This document shows positions 1 through 11,579 of a DNA stretch of 64,000 nucleotides, in pieces. The notes under the pieces were generated by a model. The model did no database searches. It was not told the origin of the DNA and worked only from the letters and a program-made list of their open reading frames with translations. The position numbers and the translations under genes were made by a program. This DNA is from Nymphaea colorata (taxonomy: Eukaryota > Streptophyta > Magnoliopsida > Nymphaeales > Nymphaeaceae). Position 1 is the first letter of the stretch; every line of letters starts with the position of its first letter. The stretch spans positions 8,246,802 through 8,310,801 of the forward strand of contig NC_045145.1 in the NCBI RefSeq assembly GCF_008831285.2, written 5' to 3'.

Positions 1-1921
1 TTAAAAATATATATTTTTTAATATTAATTAGACTGAGGTTTCCAATAGTTCAGACCACAGGTTGCGATGAGGTTTGAGCTCGATTCCTATTCCTGTGTCC
101 TGCGGAGTAAAATGATTTGCTCGCACACAAATGTGGACGTGTCCTTTCTGAGATTGTTGGTGTACATATTGGTAATGCCATAAAGGCTAACCCTCGACAA
201 GGTACACTAACACCACCAGGTGTCCTCCCACGCCACGCCTCTTTTTTATTTCTTCTTCACACAAAACAACTTCTTAATCAAAAAGCTTCTCCCAAGTACC
301 CATTTTTCACCTTTACGCGCTTCCGTATAAAGTCAAAGGCCAATTTCGTAACTTTGCTCTTTTTCCCTCCCCAACCCCCTGCGGTTTGACCTTCCACCTG
401 TAGTTTTAGATTATTGTGTCAAACTCTCCAAGGTATCCGATAATCCGAGAGCAGACAAGCATGTCCCTCAAGTCAAAGGACATCTTTGTCTCTATCTAAC
501 GCAAGGACCGGTTGCAGCGCGACTGACGATATTTTGACCGTTGGTCTGCCCTGCCGGTTCCTGCGGCATTGAAAGGGCAGAAAACAAGAAAAAAAAAAAT
601 CTCCCATTCGTATTGGTAGTCATATTCATATTACTAATTATAAAACCCACTGCTAAGCAGCGTTTCGCAGCTCATCTTCTCTCAAATTTTTTTGAATTTA
701 TATATACATTTAAAAAAAATATTTGTTTTATGTAAAAAAAATTAAAAATTATATTTTTGGCTCTATTTAAAATGTTAAAACTATAATTCGATCAGTTAAC
801 AAAAAATTCCTAACTCTGCCCCTACCAAATGCAGTATAGTGGAGCATAGGTGGGTGCCTTACCCATTTCATCACCAACAGGAATACACCAACACACTGCA
901 AAACTCCGTTTTCGAGCTGAATCAACCATGTTGCCAATTCCGTACTTTGAATGAGTCAAAAGTATTTAAACAATTTACTTTTTTAGAAAATAAATTAACA
1001 ATATCATGAAACTCCAAGTTTTTATTTATTTTCTTTTAGGAATAGTCCAAAATGCTTTCTTTTTTGTCTTTACAATTAATTTTTGTTTAGTTCATTATTC
1101 TCTGTCATTAATTACTATTTGGCTTTTTAGTTCATGTTAATGTAAGTTTAAATCCATTTTTTGGTTAGAACAGTCATTGGCATAAATGGATTTATGATTA
1201 CAGTTGCTTTTAGTAACAAATTGTTCCACGCATCTTTTTCACCTAAGTGATGTTCTTCAACTCATTACTTAACTACAACATCCAGATTCTTGGTGGAGGT
1301 ACCGAGAAGTAGTTAAGGTTAACGAAAGAAGACCACTTAATCCACCGAGTCTATAGCATATTCAACATCGCAGCTTCCTTTTCCATCGGTCGATTGCACT
1401 TCTATCCCAAACCCTAGAAGGAGCACTAAGCAATAGATTTTTTAGCCTCATCAATTCAACCAAAAAATTGCAATCTCTTCATTTTGAAGCTTCTATTCAT
1501 TATTTTCTTTGTTAATGGAGCTTCATATCAAGGAAATTTTCAACCTTCTCTTAACTACTTAAGAGTCTTCTTTACAAAACAACATGTCTTTGCTCATGGA
1601 CAACTTACAAAGACTATACTCATCTCATCTTGCTGTTTGTAGGCTTGATTTTACATAACTTTCGTAATTTCCCATCTTGTTCTTTCTTCTCTTTTTCAAT
1701 TCTACTTTGATTGTACAGAAACAGTTCTTCCTTTTTAAGAATCTTTTAACCCCTTTCTTTCTCATGTTTTGGCCAGATAAGAAGCACAGGAAGCCCTTTC
1801 CTTGAGGCAATTTTGAAAGAATTCTTTGAGCTCCATCTTCCTTTCATATCAACGTCAAATGCAAGTTTGTCTTGGCTGGTAGAGGGTACATGTTCACTTG
1901 TGCGTCTGTGATTGTTTTTAG
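1..1921. other. Non-genic flank, nothing recognised
   Basis: AT-rich sequence with short scattered open frames. None carries a domain I recognise and none shows a convincing splice structure. Its last bases, ATATC at 1922-1926, are the left target duplication of the solo LTR that follows. The sequence resumes at 5065 on the far side of that LTR. Confidence 0.5.
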
Positions 1922-3539
1922 ATATCTGTTCGCAACCCCAAAATGTTTTTGGTATTTGGAGTGCTCCAGAAAAATGAGTTTTTGTTTTGAAAAAAAGAAA
2001 GAAAAGGACTCGCCCGTCGGTACGAGGATTGACCGTTCTCGACGCCTTTACTGGGAGTAATCAATCCAAGGGCTATGTTTATTATTGATACATTTCATTT
2101 AGGCTTAAACATCCTTTCTATATGCGGTGTAGAAGAATATTGAAGGTTTGATATTTCAAACTTTTGAAAAGGTTCTTAAAGAATTGTTTGATAATGGGAA
2201 ACATTGTGAGGAAAACGAGAGTTAGAAAATCTCTGTAAATATCATGTGGAAAGTTTGGGAAATCATTTTGGGAATCACTTTGGTGTTCTCTTAAGATTTT
2301 AAGTAGGTTTGAGGTTTTGCTCTAATTTGGTTACCACCTACTTAGAGCTCCATCTCATCTTGCGTAAGTTCTTTTAGAAATGTGATTGTGCTCATAAATG
2401 ATATTAAGTGATTGTGAATGCATGAATGCATTGATCCTATATGATTAAAAGAGAATGAAACATATATGATTAAAAGACAATAGAACGTTCATACCATAAT
2501 ATTCATCTAGGAACATTCCTACCATAGCATACATTTAAGATTTTTGTTTTGATAAATATCATATATAAGAAGTAAAAGTTTTTGAAAATGGATTGGGGTT
2601 GTAGACCATCAAACATGAATCCAATATTGGGTCATTATTTGATTTATGGTCTTAGTGTAGTCGGTAAATGAAAATGATATTGGAGAAGAAAAATGTCCAA
2701 AAACAATGCACAAGATGAGATATTTGATCATAAGAATATATAAAGAAGAAGAGAGAGAAAGAGATCTTCAAAATCACAAGATCAAAGATTTAAAAGAAAG
2801 AAAGATACATATTCATATACATATTTGTATATGCATATGCATGTGTGTATATATATATATATATATATGAAAGCTTGTGAAAATGAGGTTTAAATCAAGT
2901 AGAGAAGAGAAGATCATTTTAGAGAGAGAGAGAGAGAGAGATTTTCAAATTGAATGCACGTATATATATTCATGTATACATATATGAGAGTTTGTAAAAG
3001 GATATGTTAAATCATAAAGAGATAATGACAAATGTATATAACATGTACATACGTATATGTCTTCATGAGTATGAAAATCAAGAAATGACTTGAAAATTAC
3101 CGACTTCAATTTTTGATATAGGCCGAAAGGGAACTTGGGCTCATGCAAGAACCTAAGTTAAGTCTCAAAAGGCCGCATTAGAAAGGATTCTTTTGAAAAT
3201 ATTTTGGAAAACGTAAACATAAAACATAGTTATTTTATTGGTTGCAAAGGAACATGTTTTTTTCACCGTTGGGCATGGAAGAAACTCAAACCACACGATA
3301 GGGTGTTCGTTAGGGTTCCTAATCGGGTGATTAAAAGGAAACTAACGCTAAATGATATGAAAATGCACTTTAACATGTACAAATTCGTGAAGGTTCTTCC
3401 CAGGTTGGACAAGCCCCAACTTCAAAATTACATAAATAAAAAAGAATCTCAAACCATACTCTCATTCTTATAGTGCATTCACATATAAATGAATAATCAA
3501 ATAACTATGTATGGATAATATCAAAATAATATTTAAGAA

Positions 3540-4080
3540 AAGAAAAAGAGCATGATTCAACTATGGAATGAAATCTCATCTTATCATGGTCCCGGTGCAC
3601 TCGAGCATAGCCTCTTGACTCTAGAGAGTGAGAGATATCTCCTATGACCATGGGGAAGTGAGGAAGAGAGAAAACGAGAGAAGCAAAATATAAATGAAAA
3701 ATCAAGCAACTACGCATGGATAATATATAAGTAATATTCAAGGAAAGAAATAAAACATGATTCAACAATGAAATGAAATATTATCTCATCTTCTCATGTT
3801 CCCGGTGCACTTGATCATACCCTCTTGGCTCTAAAATAGAGTTGAGAGCCATCTCTTATGGCAATGAGAAAATGAAAAAGAGAGAAAAATAGAAGGAAGC
3901 AAAAGAACAACAAGAATGTATTCAAGAAATAAGATAACATGACTCAAGCATAGAAATGAAAGATCATCTCATCTTCTCATTATCGGAGTGCACTTGAGCA
4001 TAGCCTCTTGACTCTAAAATAAAGTTGAGAACTATCTCTTTTGGCCATGGGGGAAGGAAGAATAGAGAAATGAAAATAGG
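3540..4080. repeat. About 183-210 bp tandem repeat, three copies, in S1
   Basis: Three diverged copies of a unit containing TCCCGGTGCACT followed by a CTCTTGACTCTA-like stretch. The landmark falls near 3600, 3810 and 3993, giving spacings of about 210 and 183 bp. LTRs L1 and L4 carry related GGTGCACT landmarks, apparently once each (near 28275 and 37700), so the expansion seems to have occurred in S1. Confidence 0.75.
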
Positions 4081-4387
4081 AGAGAAATGAGATGGATGAT
4101 GATTACATACCTCTAAATAAGAAATGACCTAGGGAAAATGAACAATCATGCTTGAAATAAACTTGAACTCACCTTGAATGAAGCTCCAAGACGATGAAGA
4201 TGAATCCTCCAAGGAATCTTTGGTGCTCTCTTGAAGAGTTGTAGCTAGCTCTAAATTGGAGAGAAATGGAAAGAAGAAGAGGGAGAGAGAGAGAGAGAGC
4301 TTAAGAGAAACCCTAAGTCTTCAAGTGAGAATACTCTAGGGTTTCTTCCAATGGCCACTCTTGCGCAAGAGAGGGGGAAGTGGGGGG

Positions 4388-4395
4388 TATTTATA
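4388..4395 (-). promoter_or_regulatory. TATA box of solo LTR S1
   Basis: TATAAATA on the minus strand, inside CTATAAATACCCCC. It sits at the same place relative to the downstream CT-rich leader as the TATA boxes of LTRs L2 and L4, so it is the probable U3/R promoter of the retrotransposon. Confidence 0.6.
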
Positions 4396-4544
4396 GAGAT
4401 TTTGGAGCAAAAAACCCAAAATTTGAATTTTTTTTTTGAATTTCACCTTATTTTAACATAATTTGAATTATTTTTAAAAAAATGGTTTGAAAATGGGTAT
4501 GATTGGTCATTAGGCTTATAAAAATATTTTTTTAAAAATGAGTT

Positions 4545-4975
4545 GGGCCTTTGTCCACCCAAAAAGATTAAAATCGACCTCTAAAAAGAGGTTTCTTGTC
4601 AAACGGATGGGCAAATGGTTCTTGCCCACCAAAAAGATCAAAATCGCTCTCTAAAATGAGGTTCTTTGTCAAAAGAAGGGATAAATGGGTCTTGCCCACT
4701 AAAAAAACTAAAATCACTTTTTAAAAGGAGGTTCTTTGTCAAAAGGATAGGCAAATGAGTCTTGCTCACCAAAAAGACTAAAATCACCTTCTAAAATGAG
4801 GTTCTTTGTCAAAAAGAAGGACAAATGAGTCTTGCCCACCAAAAAGACCAAAATCACCCTCTAAAATGAGGTTCTTTGTCAAAAGGATGGACAAATATGT
4901 CTTGCCCACCACAAAGACAAAGACCAAAATCTCACTCTAAAAGGAAGTTTTTTGTCAAAAAAATGGGCAAATGGG
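4545..4975. repeat. About 61 bp minisatellite in U3 of S1
   Basis: Roughly seven tandem copies of a unit of about 60 bp. Each contains CTTGCCCACCAAAAAGA, then AAAATC, then a CTCTAAAATGAGGTTCTTTGTCA-like segment. Copies differ by substitutions and small indels. In LTR orientation this is upstream of the TATA box. L2 and L4 have an unrelated repeat of about 45 bp in the same place. Confidence 0.8.
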
Positions 4976-5064
4976 TCTGAAATGCTTGATTTGAATTTGA
5001 ACTTGGGTTTTGGATCTTCAAATTATATTTTGAGCTTAGAAAAATTTGAGGTGATTACAATATC

Positions 5065-5719
5065 CAAGCATCCATTGCTATTTTTTTTTCATAAAGTTAC
5101 TACTTGTTAAATATGTTACATTTACATTTTGGAAATATGTCTTCATTTAGGACAAAATCTTTGTTCCATTTGAAAGTATAAGATAGAGTGCTTGATCGCT
5201 CAATTGACCACTCAGCAGCCTATTGGTCGATCACTTGTTGCTTTCATATTATTGGCTATGTGTTTGCACATCCTCACCAACTATGGTTATAGAAAATTAA
5301 TTAATGACCGAGCTCATTCATTCGTCATCGCTAGAAGTCTAGCACTTCAGTTCGCTTTGGTCATGTTCCTTTATAGAAATCGTTTCATAGGAAGAAGTCA
5401 TGCTATTGAGAAACATAAGGCTTTGACTGTAAGAAAACAAGTTGTGATAAGGTAAAAGCAGTACCAGGAAAATCTACTTTCCTGGTAGTTATATAGTTAT
5501 CTGCTTGAACCCAGCTTGCCTACCAAAAAGAGACCAATATTTGAGGTCTATCTATGATTCAATGGGCACATTCGTCATACTTTACAGCGATTCCCCACTC
5601 AACCATTAGAGATATTCTTAACTCTGAGATCAATTTAATTCCCAAGTGAGCTTGAATCCCATGTTTTACCATTACCACAGCTTAGTATCCATATCTAGTA
5701 TATGTCTTAATACTAATAT
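5065..5719. other. Spacer between two solo LTRs
   Basis: A stretch of 655 bases with one open frame of 87 codons (5192-5455, +). I see no domain and no similarity to other parts of the window. It is probably older host or relic sequence into which the two LTRs inserted. Confidence 0.4.
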
Positions 5720-5724
5720 TCAAG

Positions 5725-8700
5725 TGTTAACACCCCAAATTTTTCCACATCAAAATTGAACCAATGTGAAAATTTCACAAAAGAATTGTGAAAATTTACC
5801 ATTTCAAAGCTAATTTCGAATCTAAAGAACAATTAGATTCAAATCGTGAATTTAACCCGAGACACGAATCCCAATGCTGGATTACGAGTCCAAATCCAAT
5901 TGCAAATGTCATTTGAAATCCAAATCCAATTGCAAATGTCATTTGAAATCCAAATCCAATTGCAAAATACAAATTTTGACTTAGATCCAAGAATTGGATA
6001 TAATTCAGTCTAAAATGCTACGTGGGACCCACCTAGCCCGTGTGATCAAGAGCCCCCCAGGGGCCACGCCCCCTCCATGTCAAAAAAAAAATAATAAACA
6101 AATATTTTCTCTCAAATTAATTGAAGAAAAGTCATTTTCAAGAACAAATAAAGGAGAAACCTAGGAAAAGAGAGACATTTATGTCTCTCTCTTCTTTAAC
6201 CAGGTCCTCCTTAAAGAAAAAAATCATTTTCAATGAAGCAATTATTAGACTGGTCAAACTCACCTAACCTACTTAATCCAAGTAGGTTTGACCCAGGTGC
6301 ACTCAAATGTGGTGCCAATTCCAGCTAGGTTCGGTCACCACGAGCTCAACACAATCAAAACATAAGTCTGTCTCATGATCCAATTAATGGACGAAAATAG
6401 ACTTTGACCGAACCAAACTCACTTTGACTAAACTCAGTCAAAGTACAATTTAGCTCAATTAAGAGCTTTTTTTACCTAAATTTATTAAATTACCTCAAAT
6501 AAAGTCAAACTACTCGCAAATGAGCTTTGACTTTGGTCAATTGGTCGAAATTGATCAATTTGGACAATTTTGCCCTTCTGTGGTCAAATTAAGATTAAAA
6601 AGCCTAAATTGGTTTATGAAAGGCAAATAAACATTTGAATTTGTCAAATGCATGAATCAAATACCAAATTTAAATTGAATTTCTCAAGTGAAAGTTTGAT
6701 TCAGTTGAAATCCATTTTCAATCAAGTTTTGGACGAAAATACCCTTTTCGAACCAAATTTGATAAAATTTTTGAATTTTATTAAAATTTAAATTGAATTA
6801 TCATAATTCAATGGAATTTGGAGCTTAGTAACTAGGTTTTAACCTTACAAGCTCGATTTCAAACAAAAAATAAATAAATAGTACAAAATAAGGGCAAAAC
6901 TCTGTGCAAGGGCATTTTTGTCCAAAATTTTGGTCAAGATGGTCACCTAGGTCTGAACCCATGTTGACCAAACCTAGCCCAGCCCACCTAGCTCATGAAA
7001 ATGGGCTGAGAAATGGTCAATTAGAGCCTTTAAAGCCTATTTAACTCATTTTACAAGTCCCCAAGGTCTTAAGCAAGTTCCCAATGTGAGTTAAGAAGGT
7101 GGTTAAACCTACCTCCTCCTCTATATAAACCTCCCTTTGGCCACCAAGGGGGAGGACGAATTTTGGAGCATTCTATCAAATTGCTGCAGCCAAGGAGCTA
7201 GGAGGGAGAAGCCAAGGAAGAGAGAAGAGGTTCGTCCAAGCCCTCTTCCCCTTTTTCTCCCATTCTCTTCTTCACTTTCTTCTATTCTCCCCATTGATTT
7301 TGCTAAGTTAGGGTGCTTAAGTGAACCTTTATTTAGGATTTTCGTTGCGAGAAGCCATCTTTACCACTCCAAATTCCAGCTTGCTTTCCAGCAATTCGTG
7401 GGAGGGTTTATTTTCATTTGCTTACGGCTGGGAATGATGTCCAGCTAAGGGAAACCTACGCTTCAATGTACATGTTAATGCATAATGCATGCATATGCCG
7501 GTTTTTCTTAAATATGAACCCAAGTATCAAATTTTGAAATGGGCCCCAAGGCCACGTCCCTTTCAAAGGAATCAACTTAATACAATTTTGAACTCCCTAC
7601 TATGAGAGAATCCCACGGTGAGAGAGTGATTTTGCTACATCACGTATGATGAAAATGCCTATAAGGGATGGATACGTTTTTGTGAATGTGATCCACCCTT
7701 GCATGGCGAAATGATGGACGAATAAGCTTGAGTATTGTTTTATTTTCTTTCTTATTCACAGTCATTTTGATTCATGTCTTTCAATTTAATTAATCAAGGG
7801 TAGTATGGAAGATTTGAAACAAGTTCTCAATCTTCATACATAAAAGAACCCAGCCATGAATCATCATGATTCATGAGTCATGCGGTCCCTTGATAAAATT
7901 TCATTTTGAAAAGTAAGGTACGTATATGTATACATTGTTATATATGTACATATATGTATCCGATTTCTTGTCAAAAAATCGGATATTTAAGGAAATGGGC
8001 CATTTTTATTGATTTTCTTAGTGCAAGACTATGAATCATTTTCACTTTATTTTTACTTAATTTCAGCAAATCCATACGTAAGATGTATGTATGTTGTTGA
8101 AATCAGATCATGTTTCATAGGAATTGGTTTAAGAATGTCAAAGTTTATATATTTGAAATACCAACTATCCTAGAATCATCCAAAAGAGTTGACGATCTCA
8201 TTACTATCAAATCTGGAATTTGAATATATTTGAAAGACTTGTCATTTCCATCTAAGAAACAAGATATTTATTGGAATCAATGTCGACAATTTTCAGCTAT
8301 TTAAATCAACATAATGTCTGATTTTTAGCTATTTTGAGACAAAAGTGGATGTCCTCCACGTCTCCCATTCATTTCAAAGATTTAACTTGACATCATTTAT
8401 ATATTTTCATCATTTTGATAATTTTATGTCAAGCCTCAAGCTTATGGACTACATCTCTAATTCATGTGCTTAATCATATAATGAGCACATATAGAGAAAG
8501 TCCTACATTTTAATCAATCTTCATATATGAATGAATCTTGAGGGATTATGAGAGAGAGAAGAATGAATATTCCATATAGTTTCCCTTCTCGTTTCATGCA
8601 TTCACTTTCACTCAAAATCAATAGCACCACATGCACATTCTCAAGAAATTAAGTGATTCAAATTTAAGTTGCAAAAAGTGACCAAGTCATATTGCAATGA

Positions 8701-9286
8701 GAATTTGTAAACCTCACTTAACTTCAAAAGAAAACACAAGCAATGCATTCATAATCTTTTGGCCAAAGTGCATTTGAAAAACAACATGTTTTCTAACAAT
8801 TTGGAACCTATGTTCTTTCAAAAGAATGAATTCTACAAATCACATGATTTGACAAAAGAAGAGTTCAAAATCAATTTTTATCATAAGATGATCATCATCA
8901 TCTAGAGTTCACAACAAAGAACTCAATTCCAAATCTTCAAAAATCCTCAAGAATTATGTGTTTCAAATAATACCAAAACAAAGGTTTTTAAACCAACTTG
9001 AAAACCCCCAATATTCAAATTCATTTATTCAAAAAAATGAATTTCGGTTCTTGAATCCAAAACTTCAATGCATAAGCATATAGGATTTACATCAATAACT
9101 CTTATATGATCCAAATGATCCTTAGTCTTTGGTCTAATTATCCCTGTTAAAGGCGGCAGGAACGGTTGGACCTCGTACCGATGGGCGGATCCCTTTCTCT
9201 TGAAATTTTTCTCAAAACCCCAAATTTTAAAAGAATTTTGCTGACTCGCATTTCGACTTCCATGAAAAAGGAGTGGGGTGCGAACA
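5725..9286 (+). mobile_element. Solo LTR S2, Tat/Ogre-like gypsy family
   Basis: A 3.56 kb LTR in forward orientation. It starts TGTTAACACCCCAAAT and ends GGGGTGCGAACA. Flanks are TCAAG (5720-5724) and TGAAG (9287-9291), a 5-bp target duplication with one mismatch. A TATATAA box is at 7123-7129. Near its end (about 9140-9215) it shares the U5 block ending in CCTCGTACCGATGGGCGG with S1 and L1-L4. The U3 is otherwise unlike S1, so it is a related subfamily. A direct repeat of about 30 bp (CAAATCCAATTGCAAAT) lies near 5890-5965. Open frames such as 7137-7448 have no recognisable domain. Confidence 0.8.
7123..7129 (+). promoter_or_regulatory. TATA box of solo LTR S2
   Basis: TATATAA in CTCTATATAAACCTCC, followed by a purine-rich leader. 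It occupies the position expected for the U3/R boundary of the LTR. Confidence 0.55.
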
Positions 9287-9523
9287 TGAAGATAACGTTA
9301 TTAATATTGTTATTGTTATTTTTGTTGTTGATTGAATGAGCCAACTAGAATTCAGTTCCCCAGCTTAGCTTGTTAGGGGCTTGGTGGGTCATGCTTTTGC
9401 ATACACTAGAACAAACAAGTATTACTTGAACAGGTTATGCCTTAGGTAGTTTTGCTCATTTGCAGTTGACTTGCATCAAAATTGTTCACCTAGATGCGGC
9501 GCTTATTGTTTATTGCTTAGATG

Positions 9524-9581
9524 TTGGTGGTGGCAGTCAAGGTGGTGGCTAGTTGGTGGTGGCAGTCAAGGTGGTGGCTAG
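9524..9581. repeat. 29 bp tandem duplication
   Basis: Two exact copies of a 29-base unit beginning TTGGTGGTGGCAGTCAAGG, at 9524-9552 and 9553-9581, followed by a partial third start (TTGGTG). Confidence 0.85.
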
Positions 9582-11403
9582 TTGGTGTTGCCATGCAATA
9601 TCTAATATTGTGTTTCTGCATAGACGATCTCAATTATTGATGGGTGAAATGCAAGTTCCAATCCTATGGTAAAATCTACTTGCGAGGATCATACACTCAC
9701 ACAACTTGCTAATGATAAATTTAACTATCATAAAATCTTTTAGTTCTTTGAAAATAAAAATGCATTTGGCATTTTTGCTAATTTTTTGTTCGCTATTGTA
9801 ATATTAAATAAGGACCATATTAACATATTTTTTAGCATCTTGCACTGTATGTTGTTATTTTTCCTCATTCTAGTTGTATAGTTTAGTTGATTTTGTTGTC
9901 ATACTGACATGCTTTTTCCTCAAGCTATTTAACCCAATGGTTTTACATGTTATGGAGTATCTAATAGTAACTTAGCAAAGCTGTTATTAGTCGTTTGCTG
10001 ATACCAAAAGTCTTATGTCACTCCAAAATCAGTCTCTTTGGGCTTTGCATATGCTAATTTGCACCTCAAGTAGGGATTTTAAGCAGTGCAACTTCATTTG
10101 GAACCTGAGAAATCAAGAGACTAAATGCCCTTAATAGGTTCCTTTCATATACAATTGAGTTCACTTAAGTGTTGGGAGTTAAGTTTATTTGAGTTGTTGA
10201 ATTATGAACTATCAAAAGAAAAAGAAAAAAAGATTCTCCAAACATATATTCTAAGCATAGAACCTTATTATTGTCTTTATTAATGTGCACAATTGGTAAG
10301 TACTGGGGCACTTTCCTGAAGTGTTCAACAATGTATCAATCTAGTGAATAATACTATTGGTTTGACATATTGAGCTACAAACCCTTATGACTGCAATGTC
10401 TTTCACAACTTTGATGGATTTTGTTCTCTGATTTTTTCCCCTAAACTACTATAGATTATGTCAAGAACTACCTAAAATATTGAACTTTTGACCTCCATTA
10501 ACTTGACCTCTAAGTTTCACTGTTTGATGAAAATGCAGGGGGCTATTACTTTGTTTGTCTATTTCTCACAGATAACATGAGCAAAAGCCCTATTGTAGGA
10601 AATATCAAGAGCAACAGGGCTGCAAATTTTTCCATCCATTATTATGGTGACTCCCACTTTTACTTTAATGGAACCAACTCTTGCCTTCTCTTTAATGCAC
10701 ACAGTTGTCTCTACAACTAACTTTTTTATGTCATCAACAAAAAGTAACTTTGAAAGATCAAGATATGGCTTGGAATGAAAAATTCTCTCCTTTCCAGGAG
10801 CACCAAGAAACATGAATAGCACTAAAAAGGAATAGCACTAGAGTGCAATTAACTTCCCTTTCTATCAGTTTCTTAGTCTTATAATGGTTCTGTTCACCAA
10901 AAAACTTATTCAACTATTTCAATATTCCAAATATGATATCTCAGACAATGAAACTGAATTGAAGCAATGTAGAGAGTGTCACAATGGGCTCTCATATAAA
11001 ATTTTAGGCACTAGCCTATCCAAAAGCTGAAAGTTTTAATTCCATCTTGAAGATTTTCAATACTAAATCTGATCTCAAGTTTTTGGTGATTAATAATGAG
11101 GCCTGGCAGTGGTGGCCTCGAGCCATTGTGGAACAGAGAGGCTGCTTGTCTATTCACACAAAGCAATTTGAGGGGACTATCACAAAATCAACATTTCAAA
11201 AAGAAGCCCTACAATGAAGTTAGCAAAATTCCTCTTTAATCAACAATGAAATTTGCTGACAATATACAGGTATCTAGCAAATCTCAAGGATGAGCATTAC
11301 CTCATGTTCAGATTATATACATGTTTATGATATCTACAACAACTTGTTTCATTTTCCTAGTCTTAAGATATTTTAAGTTGTCCACTATTCATGATGGTTT
11401 AAT

Positions 11404-11579
11404 CATTGGTTGAGGTATATATCTTTGAAATTTTGATTCATTTTTAATTTTATCTCCATTAACATTTTGTTGTGTTCTGCTTTTAATTTATCATTGATTG
11501 AGGTATATATCTTTGAAATTTTGATTCATTTTTAATTTTATCTGTATTAATATTTTGTTTTGTTCAGCTTTTAGCTTCT
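11404..11579. repeat. 88 bp tandem duplication
   Basis: Two adjacent units sharing TTGAGGTATATATCTTTGAA and the following TTTTGATTCATTTTTAATTT. They are offset by 88 bases and differ at a handful of positions. Confidence 0.8.

Larger units (their letters stand above)
1927..5059 (-). mobile_element. Solo LTR S1, Tat/Ogre-like gypsy family
   Basis: A 3.1 kb LTR in reverse orientation. It starts TGTTCGCAACCCC (the LTR 3' end reversed) and ends GTGATTACA (the reversed LTR start, TGTAATCACC). The same five bases, ATATC, flank it at 1922-1926 and 5060-5064, which is the duplication expected from LTR-retrotransposon integration. No internal region, primer-binding site or second LTR is attached, so it is a solo LTR left by LTR-LTR recombination. 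A TATA-like box lies on the minus strand at 4388-4395. The family call rests on LTR length and similarity to the four LTRs at 26.6-39.5 kb, one of which is followed by a TGGCGACC-type primer site. Short open frames inside it, such as 3204-3473, are not genes. Confidence 0.85.

Noticed and set aside
2844-2940. TA and GA microsatellites in S1 as separate features of interest
   Set aside because: They are shared by all LTRs of the family (GA tract and TA tract in the leader) and so are part of the LTR, not independent insertions.
3204-3473. 89-codon frame inside S1
   Set aside because: Lies inside a solo LTR and is not conserved as a frame in the other LTR copies.
9147-9344. 65-codon minus-strand frame as a small gene
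   Set aside because: It covers the U5 end of solo LTR S2 and part of the flank across the integration point.
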